This document shows positions 1 through 6,000 of a DNA stretch of 6,693 nt, piece after piece. The notes under the pieces were generated by a model, which did no database searches, had not been told where the DNA came from, and worked only from the letters and a program-made list of their open reading frames with translations. Position 1 is the stretch's first letter. Every line of letters begins with the position of its first letter. Position numbers and translations under genes: made by a program. Source of the stretch: Planctomycetaceae bacterium (GTDB taxonomy: Bacteria > Planctomycetota > Planctomycetia > Planctomycetales > Planctomycetaceae); assembly GCA_027000105.1 (NCBI GenBank), contig JALTOP010000074.1, forward strand, positions 604 through 7,296, written 5' to 3'.

Positions 1-117
1 AATGTCGAACCAGACCGTCGCCGTCTCCCCCCAACTGACCGTCGCGGGAATGAAGGCAGTAATGATCAAGACAACGCCGCAACAGGCGGCTATCAACAAC
101 GGAATTGTGCGTTTCAC
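1..117 (-). CDS. Partial membrane protein, N-terminal 39 residues (continues beyond left edge)
   Basis: The minus strand is open from a GTG at 117-115 to the left edge, with no stop in 39 codons. The product begins MKRTIPLLIAACCGVV, so it has a short positively charged start and one hydrophobic stretch at about residues 4-24 (ending LIITAFIP), then a polar stretch with SWGETATVW. This is a typical N-terminal membrane anchor or signal sequence. A GGGAG Shine-Dalgarno core lies 8 nt before the GTG and decides this start. It is the next gene after the DUF6754-type gene, 97-99 bp away on the same strand, and probably belongs to the same transcript. The sequence IAAC at residues 9-12 resembles a lipobox, but the hydrophobic stretch continues well past it, so a transmembrane anchor is more likely. 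The function cannot be recognised from this fragment. Confidence 0.6.
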   Translation of the reverse strand, partial: MKRTIPLLIAACCGVVLIITAFIPATVSWGETATVWFDI

Positions 118-216
118 CAGCGAAACTCCCGTTCTAATTTATGAAACAGATCGGTCAGGATCAATTTTTAAGGTGTACTTCGTGTGTCAGGTTTGTTCCA
201 GATTTCCAACAGATTT

Positions 217-1458
217 CTAAAGAATGGACAGGACAGTCAATGTTTCAATCAGACAGCCCCCCAGCAGCCAGACGGCAACAATCAATTTTCCGACGTCCTG
301 TCCTTTCAAACTTCCCAGTTCCTCGGGCGAACCGGAGAGATAGGCCGAAGCGGCAAAAAGTTCCTCGCCGATCAGCGTGTAATCGCAAGCCGCGACGAAA
401 AAGGGCAACTGCGACGGTTGAGCTGTTCCCGCCACCTGAATCGCACCGACAGAATTCCCCGTCTCGGCCAGAATGAGCGACTCGGCAAAAAATGCTCCCA
501 GATAAAAACAGGCCGCCGGTTTTTCACGCACCATCATCCCCGAAACATAGGCGACGTAACCGAATTGTTCGTCGGTAACGTAATAGGCCAAATCCGGGTT
601 GTAAGCTTCCGGTCTTCCGGCTGTCAGGAACGAACCCTGCAAGGTTTCGCGGGCCGCCGTCATCACCAGAGCGCGGGAAGTCGGCACTTCCACCTGGGCA
701 TCATATTCGGCGGCCGTCTGCGCAACGTGAGAAAGGATATTCAACCCCGCGATTGTCTGGATGTCGTTCATATCCTGAATACCGGGAACGAACAAAACGG
801 AACGGCCCATTTCGGTTGCCCGTCCAACCGCTTCGTCTACTGCTTCCAGTCCCGCGATTCGCCGCACTTTCAGCTTCCAGCCCCGCTTGGCCACTTCAAT
901 GAAAAATATGACCGATCCGCAAATAAGAATCCCCACTCCGGCAAGTTTCCATTTGTCTCCCAGAAACCATTCCCGCTTTGTTCGAACCGGGCCGGATGTC
1001 TCGGCAATAATCTGTTTTTCCCCCTCATGCGGTTTCCAGTAAAGGCGATAAAAATACTCCGATTTCGTATTCAACCCGCTCACCTCAATCGAAACGATGT
1101 GGGCTTTTTCGTTCAGTTTCCAGGAACCGTCGTTGGGGGGATACTTGGCAAGTTCCCGATACAGCCCGCCCTCTTCCTCGGATTGCATCAACATAATCGT
1201 GCCGCCCGGCTTTTCAGCGGTCAACGACTGATAGACCTGTTGGGGAAGTTCAATCGAGATATCGAGTTTATCGCCACCATCGAAGGGGTGATCCTTGACC
1301 ACCAGTTTCGCCTGAGCCGCTTGCCCTTCTGACTGAACTGGTTGCTCGTCTGTCTGAGTCGGCTGCTTTTCTGCCTGAACCGTTTTCGCTGACTGCGCGA
1401 ACAGTCCAAAAACAAGCACACAAACAAGCACATAGATGAAATACGGGAACTGCTTCAT
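217..1458 (-). CDS. Membrane protein with DUF6754-type cytoplasmic domain
   Basis: The 413-residue protein has these parts in order: a signal peptide or anchor at residues 5-22 with candidate AxA-type sites near 22-29; a Gln/Pro/Glu-rich linker made of three seven-residue repeats (32-52); a beta-rich, fibronectin-III-like extracytoplasmic segment (about 53-160); a transmembrane helix (172-190) followed by the basic run KRGWKLKVRR, which places what follows in the cytoplasm; a conserved domain (about 200-390); and a C-terminal hydrophobic helix (391-410). The cytoplasmic domain carries the landmarks RATEMGR, VLFVPGIQDMNDIQTIAG, GRPEAY, REKPAA, AIQVAGTAQPSQLPFF, ACDYTLIGEELFAASAYL and GSLKGQD, which I recognise as the DUF6754 family, of unknown function. 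The start is ATG with AAGGA 7 nt upstream; this SD overlaps the stop codon of the preceding gene, leaving an 11-bp gap and implying translational coupling. Family assignment is from memory of these motifs; the extracytoplasmic fold is an inference. Confidence 0.82.
   Translation of the reverse strand: MKQFPYFIYVLVCVLVFGLFAQSAKTVQAEKQPTQTDEQPVQSEGQAAQAKLVVKDHPFDGGDKLDISIELPQQVYQSLTAEKPGGTIMLMQSEEEGGLYRELAKYPPNDGSWKLNEKAHIVSIEVSGLNTKSEYFYRLYWKPHEGEKQIIAETSGPVRTKREWFLGDKWKLAGVGILICGSVIFFIEVAKRGWKLKVRRIAGLEAVDEAVGRATEMGRSVLFVPGIQDMNDIQTIAGLNILSHVAQTAAEYDAQVEVPTSRALVMTAARETLQGSFLTAGRPEAYNPDLAYYVTDEQFGYVAYVSGMMVREKPAACFYLGAFFAESLILAETGNSVGAIQVAGTAQPSQLPFFVAACDYTLIGEELFAASAYLSGSPEELGSLKGQDVGKLIVAVWLLGGCLIETLTVLSIL
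1303..1365 (-). repeat. Three 21-bp degenerate tandem repeats coding a seven-residue linker unit
   Basis: Residues 32-52 of the DUF6754-type protein read QPTQTDE, QPVQSEG, QAAQAKL. This is a seven-residue unit (Q-x-x-Q-x-x-x) repeated three times directly after the signal peptide. At DNA level each unit is 21 bp with recurring ctgnctga-like cores on the plus strand. It probably codes for a flexible, length-variable linker between the membrane and the extracytoplasmic domain. Confidence 0.6.
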
Positions 1459-1469
1459 GCCCTGTTCCT

Positions 1470-2597
1470 TTACCCTGCTATAATTTCGACGTTGGCACGG
1501 GGGACGACCAATTTTCGCCCGTCATCCAGTTTTACTTCCAGAACTCTCGCTTTCGAACCCGATCCCAAAACGGTCGGCTCAGCAGGCAAGCTGGCAACCT
1601 GACCGATCATTCCGAAATAGGGGTCCCGAATAATCCGGACGGAGCTTCCCGGTTCCAAAAATCCTTCGACGGCACCGTCATCAAACACGTCGCTGGCTGA
1701 ATCGTCTGCAGTTGGAATCACGATTTCCGGTCTCATCACTCCAGCACGAATCTGCGTGGCCCCGTTGACGGAAGCCTGCGAACCAACCCGCGATTGAAAC
1801 AGTTCAAATGTTCTGCGAGCCATGCCGATATCGCCAAAGCCTTCGGTAATGATGAGAGTGGTTCCGATTTTTTCCGTTCCCGTAATCGCAACGCCGAGAT
1901 CGTATCCCAGAATATTTTTCAAATCCTGATCATCAATCCCGCCTGAAACAACAGCCGACGCTCCCACCGCGATCGCCTTTTCAACCGCTTGATGCGTCAT
2001 CCTTGCTCCGCCAATAATCACACCGCCGCGCATCTCCGGTTTGATCAAATCTTCCGTCAGTGGCTGCTCCGGGTTTTCACACGCCAGATGGATCTTGCCG
2101 TACTGCTCGCCCCCAATTCCGAAAATCCCCTGAATGAAAGTAACGTTCGATTCCACCACTACGCCCTGCTCCGGTTTGACTTCCAGAATTCTCCCCGGGA
2201 CATACGCACGCACCTGCACCGGAATCGGCTCTCCCCGTAAAATTATCTGCCCGGTGATTTTTGAAACGGACTCCAGCACACCGGCCGACCTGGAGAAATA
2301 GCTTTTCTTGAAGAAACCGAAAATTCCTTTGGATCGGGCCAACTCGTCACCAACTTCAACACGTTCCCCCCTGTTTTTGAGCATGCACCCGGGAAGATCA
2401 GCCGCAGAAACTCCCAACAGACTCGCCAGATTCAAAGGAAAAATATCTCCGGGGATGGATGCTTCCGCAACCACATCCTGCGCCTCAACCAAATCGCCTA
2501 CCTCAACAAGTACCTTCCCCGAGATCGGAAGCAGTCGACGACAATGCAATTTCGTCTGCCGGGAGACTTTCAATCCTGGTGTGTAAGCATGAGCCAT
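1470..2597 (-). CDS. Uncharacterised conserved protein of the GlmL/DUF6754 gene cluster
   Basis: This is a 375-residue protein with no signal peptide or membrane helix, so cytosolic. Residues 23-50 (around SGKVLVEVGDLVEAQDVVAE) look like a barrel-sandwich (biotinyl/lipoyl or RnfC-like) half. A second such half, around GERVEVGDELARSKG (77-91) and ESVSKITGQIILRG (109-122), may complete the fold. The middle (189-290) is Gly-rich and strongly patterned: RGGVIIGGARMTHQAVEKAI, ASAVVSGGIDDQDLKNILG, GVAITGTEKIGTTLIITEGF, then NGATQIRAGVMRPEIVIP. The C-terminus (about 313-375: PGSSVRIIRDPYFGMIGQV, then a VxLDDGRKLVVPRANVEII ending) resembles a KOW/SH3-like barrel. I do not know a function. The gene starts 55 bp after the GlmL-like gene and ends 11 bp before the DUF6754-type gene, so it is the middle gene of a likely operon. 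The ATG is chosen because it is the longest plausible start; the SD (GGAA about 9 nt upstream) is weak. Confidence 0.8.
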   Translation of the reverse strand: MAHAYTPGLKVSRQTKLHCRRLLPISGKVLVEVGDLVEAQDVVAEASIPGDIFPLNLASLLGVSAADLPGCMLKNRGERVEVGDELARSKGIFGFFKKSYFSRSAGVLESVSKITGQIILRGEPIPVQVRAYVPGRILEVKPEQGVVVESNVTFIQGIFGIGGEQYGKIHLACENPEQPLTEDLIKPEMRGGVIIGGARMTHQAVEKAIAVGASAVVSGGIDDQDLKNILGYDLGVAITGTEKIGTTLIITEGFGDIGMARRTFELFQSRVGSQASVNGATQIRAGVMRPEIVIPTADDSASDVFDDGAVEGFLEPGSSVRIIRDPYFGMIGQVASLPAEPTVLGSGSKARVLEVKLDDGRKLVVPRANVEIIAG

Positions 2598-2652
2598 GTC
2601 TCTATTCCGTTATCCAATTCTCAAGCACCGCCCAAGCGGTCTCGACATCGAT

Positions 2653-4455
2653 TCAGTCCTCATACAGGTGCAACGAATTCACCCACTGTGTCACGGTCTG
2701 GCGGTCTGCTCCTTTTTCCCCGCCGACAGCCAGTTCGCGACCTCTGGCATCCAGAATAAGACCAACCTCACCCCCTCGCACTTCCCGGGAGATCGGTCTT
2801 CCTTTACCCGCTCCGCAATCAAGGCCGCGAGCTGGTTCGATTTCAACGGTTGCCCTCTGATCGCCCGAAAGGGACAACAGTTTCAACTCGCCTGCATACA
2901 TTTCACCTTCGTCCGAAAGATCCCCGGTAATTTTATATCGGAAGGCGACACGTCCCGGTTTCGGCTGGCCCGCGATCGCCACACACGTTCCCAGATAGAT
3001 CAGGCAATCTCGCTCGAATACCTCCAAAGCGGCTTGCGGATGAACCTGAGCCAACACGCCCAGATGGGGCATCATAAAAATGCTGTCCTTGGCAAGCGTG
3101 GTAAAGCCCTCCGGTTCGAACGCATCAATCAGCATTGCTGCGGTCTGGTGCATTCTGGGAGCATGCGAGAGCACACCGCCTGAAGCAACCAGTAGATCGA
3201 GCTTCATATTGTTGACGATCGACTGTCCGCCGGAATCCTGTGTGAAAAGATCCCCCACTGTGCGCTGCTGTTGGACTCCCTTGAGCGTGGTTGCAAATTC
3301 CTTGTGCTGAATATACGCCAGACGCAGCGCCTCCCTGGCGACGGCCTGTTCGAAAATGAGAGCTTCCAGAGTTTGCGGAATCGTGGTCGGGCGAATCATC
3401 TTGTTTTTCACACGGTTTCGCAATTCCCGTTCCTGCATATCAACATGAACCCAACGCAGAATATTGAGCATGGTCGCTTCTGCGCAGACATTCGAGATGG
3501 AATAACTCATTCCCAGGTTGGCACTGACCGTCCTGTTGAAAACACCATCGAAAACGGAAAAAACATCCGTCGTTGCCCCGCCGATATCAACACCGACCGC
3601 GTTAATCCCGTCCCGTTCCGCGATTGTCTGCAAGATATTGCCGACCGCTCCGGGAGTCGGCATGATCGGTGCATCGGTCCAGGAAATCAGTTTGTCATAG
3701 CCCGGCGCATGAGCCATCACATGTTCCAGAAACAACTCGTGAATTTCGTCACGAGCCGGGCCAAGATTTTCGTTATCGAGTTGAGGACGGACATTTTCTA
3801 CCTGAGACAGTTCTACATCATCATCGAATGTCTCTTTGACAGGTTCCCAGGCTTCGATATTGCCTGCATAAATAATCGGCATGCGGTATTTATCGCCAAA
3901 ACGGGGTTGCGGTTTCGCAGGAGCGATCAACTCGGCAAGCTGCACCACATGCTTGACCGTGCCGCCATCGGTTCCGCCCGAAAGGAGAATCATATCGGGA
4001 CGCAATTCCCGAATCCGCTGGATCTGTTCATACGGTTTACGTTTATCGTTGGACGAAATTGTATCCATCACAATCGCCCCGGCTCCCAATGCCGCCCGCT
4101 TTGCTGATGCAGCCGTCATCTCACGAACAACACCTGCAACCAGCATTTGCAGGCCGCCGCCCGCACTGGAAGTTGAAATGTAGATGTCGCAACCCTGCTT
4201 ACCGTTGGAGGGGCGGAGAATCTGATCATTTTCATCGAGCAACTTGCGACCAGCCAGCTCCGCTACTTCAGAGACGGCATTCGTCACTCCGACTGTCACA
4301 TCCGCCGCCGGTTCTTCAACTGTCGTGGGAGCTTCCCCGCGGTACGTTTGACGATAATGACCGTCGATCTTTTCGATGAGGATCGCTTTAGTCGTCGTAC
4401 TACCGCAATCCGTCGCCAGAATTACCTCAATGTCATCAGGATTGATTTTGCTCAT
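2653..4455 (-). CDS. GlmL/MutL-like ASKHA-family ATPase (glutamate mutase L homologue)
   Basis: This protein of 600 residues belongs to the GlmL (MutL, PF13941-type) family, the accessory ATPase encoded with B12-dependent glutamate mutase in clostridia and thought to act as a chaperone or reactivase. Numbered from the ATG at 4455, the ASKHA landmarks are phosphate-1 loop ATDCGSTTTKAILIE (14-28), STSSAGGGLQML (94-105), the LLSGGTDGGT loop (157-166), phosphate-2 loop VGVDIGGATTDVFSV (287-301) and the adenosine motif LLVASGGVLSHAP (421-433). The C-terminal ~100 residues form a beta-rich extension. An in-frame TTG at 4473 would add six residues (MRVRKP). ATG is preferred because GGA sits about 8 nt upstream of it and the product then starts MSKINPDD just before the first ATPase strand. 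No mutase subunit (GlmS/GlmE or similar) is encoded in the window. The neighbours are membrane and unknown proteins, so a role in mutase repair is not supported here. Family call is strong; cellular role is open. Confidence 0.9.
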   Translation of the reverse strand: MSKINPDDIEVILATDCGSTTTKAILIEKIDGHYRQTYRGEAPTTVEEPAADVTVGVTNAVSEVAELAGRKLLDENDQILRPSNGKQGCDIYISTSSAGGGLQMLVAGVVREMTAASAKRAALGAGAIVMDTISSNDKRKPYEQIQRIRELRPDMILLSGGTDGGTVKHVVQLAELIAPAKPQPRFGDKYRMPIIYAGNIEAWEPVKETFDDDVELSQVENVRPQLDNENLGPARDEIHELFLEHVMAHAPGYDKLISWTDAPIMPTPGAVGNILQTIAERDGINAVGVDIGGATTDVFSVFDGVFNRTVSANLGMSYSISNVCAEATMLNILRWVHVDMQERELRNRVKNKMIRPTTIPQTLEALIFEQAVAREALRLAYIQHKEFATTLKGVQQQRTVGDLFTQDSGGQSIVNNMKLDLLVASGGVLSHAPRMHQTAAMLIDAFEPEGFTTLAKDSIFMMPHLGVLAQVHPQAALEVFERDCLIYLGTCVAIAGQPKPGRVAFRYKITGDLSDEGEMYAGELKLLSLSGDQRATVEIEPARGLDCGAGKGRPISREVRGGEVGLILDARGRELAVGGEKGADRQTVTQWVNSLHLYED

Positions 4456-4717
4456 CGGTTTCCGTACCCGCAAATAAACAGGCTCTCATTCCGCATCACT
4501 GCCACCCACGCCATCTCTTCAATCGATGCAGTACGCTTCCATCAATTCCTGTCGCAACAATCTGTTGCAACAACGCCCAAGAGATGCGAATCAGCGCCTC
4601 TTTGGACGCGAACCAACCTTCCCTTGCCACTCCGATACTTCAGGCGCTGGTTGATATGTCCGATGTGTCATATTTCGAGACGCTTCACAAGTGAAAAATG
4701 CTGATTAACGCACGGCA
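4456..4717. other. 262-bp intergenic region upstream of the GlmL-like gene
   Basis: No convincing coding frame is present on either strand. The leader of the GlmL-like operon must lie here unless transcription reads through from the 118-residue gene. No clear sigma-70 promoter stands out and no hairpin followed by a T-run closes the upstream gene, so read-through is possible. The only marked structure is the cluster of gcaaca/tgttgc half-sites at 4554-4572. Confidence 0.5.
4554..4572. repeat. Overlapping inverted repeats gcaaca-atc-tgttgc and palindrome tgttgcaaca
   Basis: Positions 4554-4559 (gcaaca) and 4563-4568 (tgttgc) form a perfect 6-bp inverted repeat with a 3-nt spacer. The second arm overlaps a perfect 10-bp palindrome, tgttgcaaca, at 4563-4572. 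Three alternating half-sites within 19 bp, about 100-120 bp upstream of the GlmL-like start, could be a regulator binding site or simply a small hairpin. No regulator can be named. Confidence 0.35.
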
Positions 4718-5074
4718 TCAATTGGGGAGTTCGTCCCCAGAGGCTAGTATATCTTCGCCATCTTTACCACTCTCAAGAGCCTCCAGTCGCTCGCAGATGA
4801 TATCGACAGCGTCTCGGCGTTCCAAAAACAGCGACAGTTCCCGATATTGCGTGGGGGAAAAAATGGTCGTTGCGATCGGCTCCAGAAAGTGCATCCCCTG
4901 TGCTCCGACATAATTCATCGGTCTGACCATTTCCAGAAACGCAACCGCAGCCGGGGTCAACCGACGCTGTTTGATCACTCCACAAAGTCGATCGACCAGT
5001 TCCAACTGCTGCGGGGTCGGCTCCGTCGCCTGCGTTGCGTTAACCGCGAATGCGTGTTTGATTTTTTCCCACAT
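4718..5074 (-). CDS. Small uncharacterised soluble protein (118 residues)
   Basis: The product begins MWEKIKHAFAVN and is mostly helical and hydrophilic, without signal peptide or membrane segment. Distinctive stretches are RLCGVIKQRRLTPAAVAFLE (29-48), VRPMNYVGAQGMHFLEPI (50-67) and FLERRDAVDIICERLEAL (83-100), ending in an acidic tail. The pattern of clustered Arg, Pro and aromatic residues looks constrained, and I believe similar small proteins occur in other planctomycetes, but I know no function. The frame also permits a TTG at 5089 adding five residues (MKTVT). The ATG at 5074 is preferred because neither start has an SD and MWEKIKHAF is the more natural beginning. The gene is co-directional with the GlmL-like cluster but 262 bp before it, and follows the DksA-like gene after a terminator, so it is probably transcribed from its own promoter. 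Confidence 0.72.
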   Translation of the reverse strand: MWEKIKHAFAVNATQATEPTPQQLELVDRLCGVIKQRRLTPAAVAFLEMVRPMNYVGAQGMHFLEPIATTIFSPTQYRELSLFLERRDAVDIICERLEALESGKDGEDILASGDELPN

Positions 5075-5081
5075 CGTGACT

Positions 5082-5113
5082 GTTTTCAAAACTGGAACAT
5101 GATTGGAACATGA
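5082..5113. repeat. Palindrome and tandem 10-bp repeat just upstream of the 118-residue gene
   Basis: Positions 5082-5092 read gttttcaaaac, an 11-bp odd palindrome. Directly beside it tggaacatga occurs twice, at 5093-5102 and 5104-5113, an 11-bp period equal to about one helical turn. Both lie within 40 bp upstream of the preferred ATG at 5074, where a regulator could bind. The short length means chance is not excluded. Confidence 0.3.
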
Positions 5114-5235
5114 CTGAAAACTGGCCCCCCAGTATCCGCCAACTCCCCGGCCTCAAAGAAGCTGCATCATAGAAACTGTGGACGATCCTGTCATTACTCC
5201 CGCCTGTTATCCCGTAACCGGGGAAAAATAGCGCA

Positions 5236-5286
5236 TAAAAAAGCCTGAAGAAACCGCCCGTTAAAACGAGACACAATCTCTTCAGG
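5236..5286 (-). terminator. Rho-independent terminator after the DksA-like gene
   Basis: Read on the minus strand, CCTGAAGA (5286-5279) pairs perfectly with TCTTCAGG (5251-5244), an 8-bp stem, and is followed after one C by six T (5242-5237). The loop is long (27 nt), though it can fold further inside. It lies about 48 nt past the stop of the DksA-like gene and is oriented to end that transcript before the 118-residue gene. Confidence 0.6.
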
Positions 5287-5303
5287 ATTTGTGATTATTC
5301 AAT

Positions 5304-5326
5304 AAATTCGCCACGAGTGTGGCAAA
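5304..5326 (-). terminator. Second, weaker hairpin close to the DksA-like stop
   Basis: On the minus strand TTTGCCAC-ACTC-GTGGCGAA can form an 8-bp stem (one T-G wobble) with a 4-nt loop, followed by the T-rich TTTATT. It begins about 8 nt after the TAG at 5336-5334. It may act as a first terminator, or as a 3' end stabiliser, in tandem with the stronger element further downstream. Confidence 0.4.
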
Positions 5327-5333
5327 AAATTGC

Positions 5334-5696
5334 CTACGACCACATAGCCGATTTTTCTTCCACTTCCCGTTGGGCATCGACAGAAAACCGGGTTAACGGC
5401 ATCGCTTCAAGTCGGGCGATCGGGATCGATTTTCCCGTCACCTCGCAAATGCCATACCGCCCCTCGGCAAACTTGGCCAAGGCATGCTCAATCTCCGACA
5501 ACTCGTCCGCCTTCATAGCGATCAAATGTGTATTCAGGTCGCTCGACTCATTGTACTGGGCGATATCGGCTGCGTCACCAACTCCCGAACTTGTGGTACT
5601 GGTCGCTGCTGCTCCTGCACCTACCCGATTTCGCAATTCGTCACGTCTTGCCATTAAGCTGAATTTCAACCGCTCCAATCGCTCTGCTCGTGTCAT
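5334..5696 (-). CDS. DksA/TraR-family RNA polymerase-binding protein lacking the zinc-finger cysteines
   Basis: The product has 120 residues. Residues 1-30 and 50-78 form the two helices of the DksA coiled coil; the tip between them has D41-A-A-D44-I-A46, matching the DxxDxA tip that DksA uses in the RNA polymerase secondary channel. The C-terminal globular part has the family pattern GRYGICEVTGKSI, RLEAMP and a final helix. The four-cysteine zinc finger (CxxC-17 residues-CxxC) reads C84-EV-T87, 17 residues, S105-VD-A108, so only one cysteine remains. This resembles the zinc-independent DksA2 type known from Pseudomonas. The ATG at 5696 is chosen because MTRAERLERL starts the first helix; the frame stays open a further 30 codons upstream but that part is unlike the family. 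No good SD is seen. It probably modulates transcription initiation, perhaps with ppGpp; that is inferred from the family. Confidence 0.85.
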   Translation of the reverse strand: MTRAERLERLKFSLMARRDELRNRVGAGAAATSTTSSGVGDAADIAQYNESSDLNTHLIAMKADELSEIEHALAKFAEGRYGICEVTGKSIPIARLEAMPLTRFSVDAQREVEEKSAMWS

Positions 5697-5724
5697 TTTG
5701 GGATTTCTTTCTACTTCTTTATCA

Positions 5725-5754
5725 ATTAGCCTCAGACAAGGTTCTCCATGCCAA
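5725..5754 (-). promoter_or_regulatory. Candidate sigma-70 promoter for the DksA-like gene
   Basis: On the minus strand TTGGCA (5754-5749) and GCTAAT (5730-5725) are 18 nt apart, 5/6 and 4/6 matches to the -35 and -10 consensus. Initiation would fall about 20 nt before the ATG at 5696. Found by eye; the -10 lacks its first T and the match may be chance. Confidence 0.25.
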
Positions 5755-5794
5755 GGCGGTGCCAATTTGTCGCATCCCAACATCATGTCGGCGA

Positions 5795-5828
5795 TTGATC
5801 ATTCCACTCTGATCGCAGGTATGATCAA
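5795..5828. repeat. Inverted repeat TTGATCAT / ATGATCAA
   Basis: Perfect 8-bp arms at 5795-5802 and 5821-5828 are separated by 18 bp, which holds a further gatc. The arm centres are 26 bp apart, about 2.5 helical turns. It lies about 100-130 bp upstream of the DksA-like start, a plausible distance for a regulator site, but no family can be assigned. Confidence 0.3.
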
Positions 5829-5980
5829 CAGGCTTAAATACGATTTCAAGTGTACGCAGGGACATGACCACCAAATTACGCGATCCCAGCTCAAAGGCTA
5901 CAGCAGAAAAAACAGCGCAACCCGTTGCAAACATATATGTTATGGCGACCACTAATAAACGAATAAATTTTCAATAAAGA

Positions 5981-6000
5981 GTCCACATGACCATGTGGAC
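5981..6000. repeat. 20-bp inverted repeat gtccacat-gacc-atgtggac
   Basis: The 8-bp arms are perfect with a 4-nt spacer, in the middle of the divergent region between the DksA-like gene and the secreted repeat protein. It is an operator-like arrangement. Read on the minus strand it is followed by tctttattgaaaattta, so a weak terminator for minus-strand RNA coming from the right is an alternative. Confidence 0.5.

Noticed and set aside
2..220. Plus-strand 72-codon frame at the left edge
   Set aside because: It overlaps the minus-strand GTG-started frame that has a good SD and a convincing hydrophobic anchor, and it ends inside the end of the DUF6754-type gene.
184..1332. Plus-strand open frame of 382 codons antisense to the DUF6754-type gene
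   Set aside because: Its product is rich in Arg, His, Phe and Gly without domain pattern, while the opposite strand encodes a coherent membrane protein with recognisable motifs.
3271..4107. Plus-strand open frame of 278 codons antisense to the GlmL-like gene
   Set aside because: It is the mirror of the ATPase coding frame; the ATPase loops on the minus strand are unmistakable and the plus-strand product has no pattern.
4722..4736. Hairpin ggggacgaactcccc at the end of the 118-residue gene as a terminator
   Set aside because: It lies within the coding sequence (residues GDELP) and is not followed by a T-run on the minus strand.
5040..5276. Minus-strand 78-codon frame between the DksA-like gene and the 118-residue gene
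   Set aside because: It starts inside the terminator hairpin and overlaps the start of the 118-residue gene out of frame, with no recognisable pattern.
5722..5952. Minus-strand 76-codon frame with a hydrophobic beginning, upstream of the DksA-like gene
   Set aside because: It has a GTG start without SD, only a short hydrophobic stretch and no family pattern. It also covers the likely promoter of the DksA-like gene. A small real gene is not fully excluded.
5317..5955. Plus-strand open frame of 212 codons antisense to the DksA-like gene
   Set aside because: Most of it overlaps the clear DksA-like coding sequence in reverse, and it runs through the terminator hairpin and promoter region.
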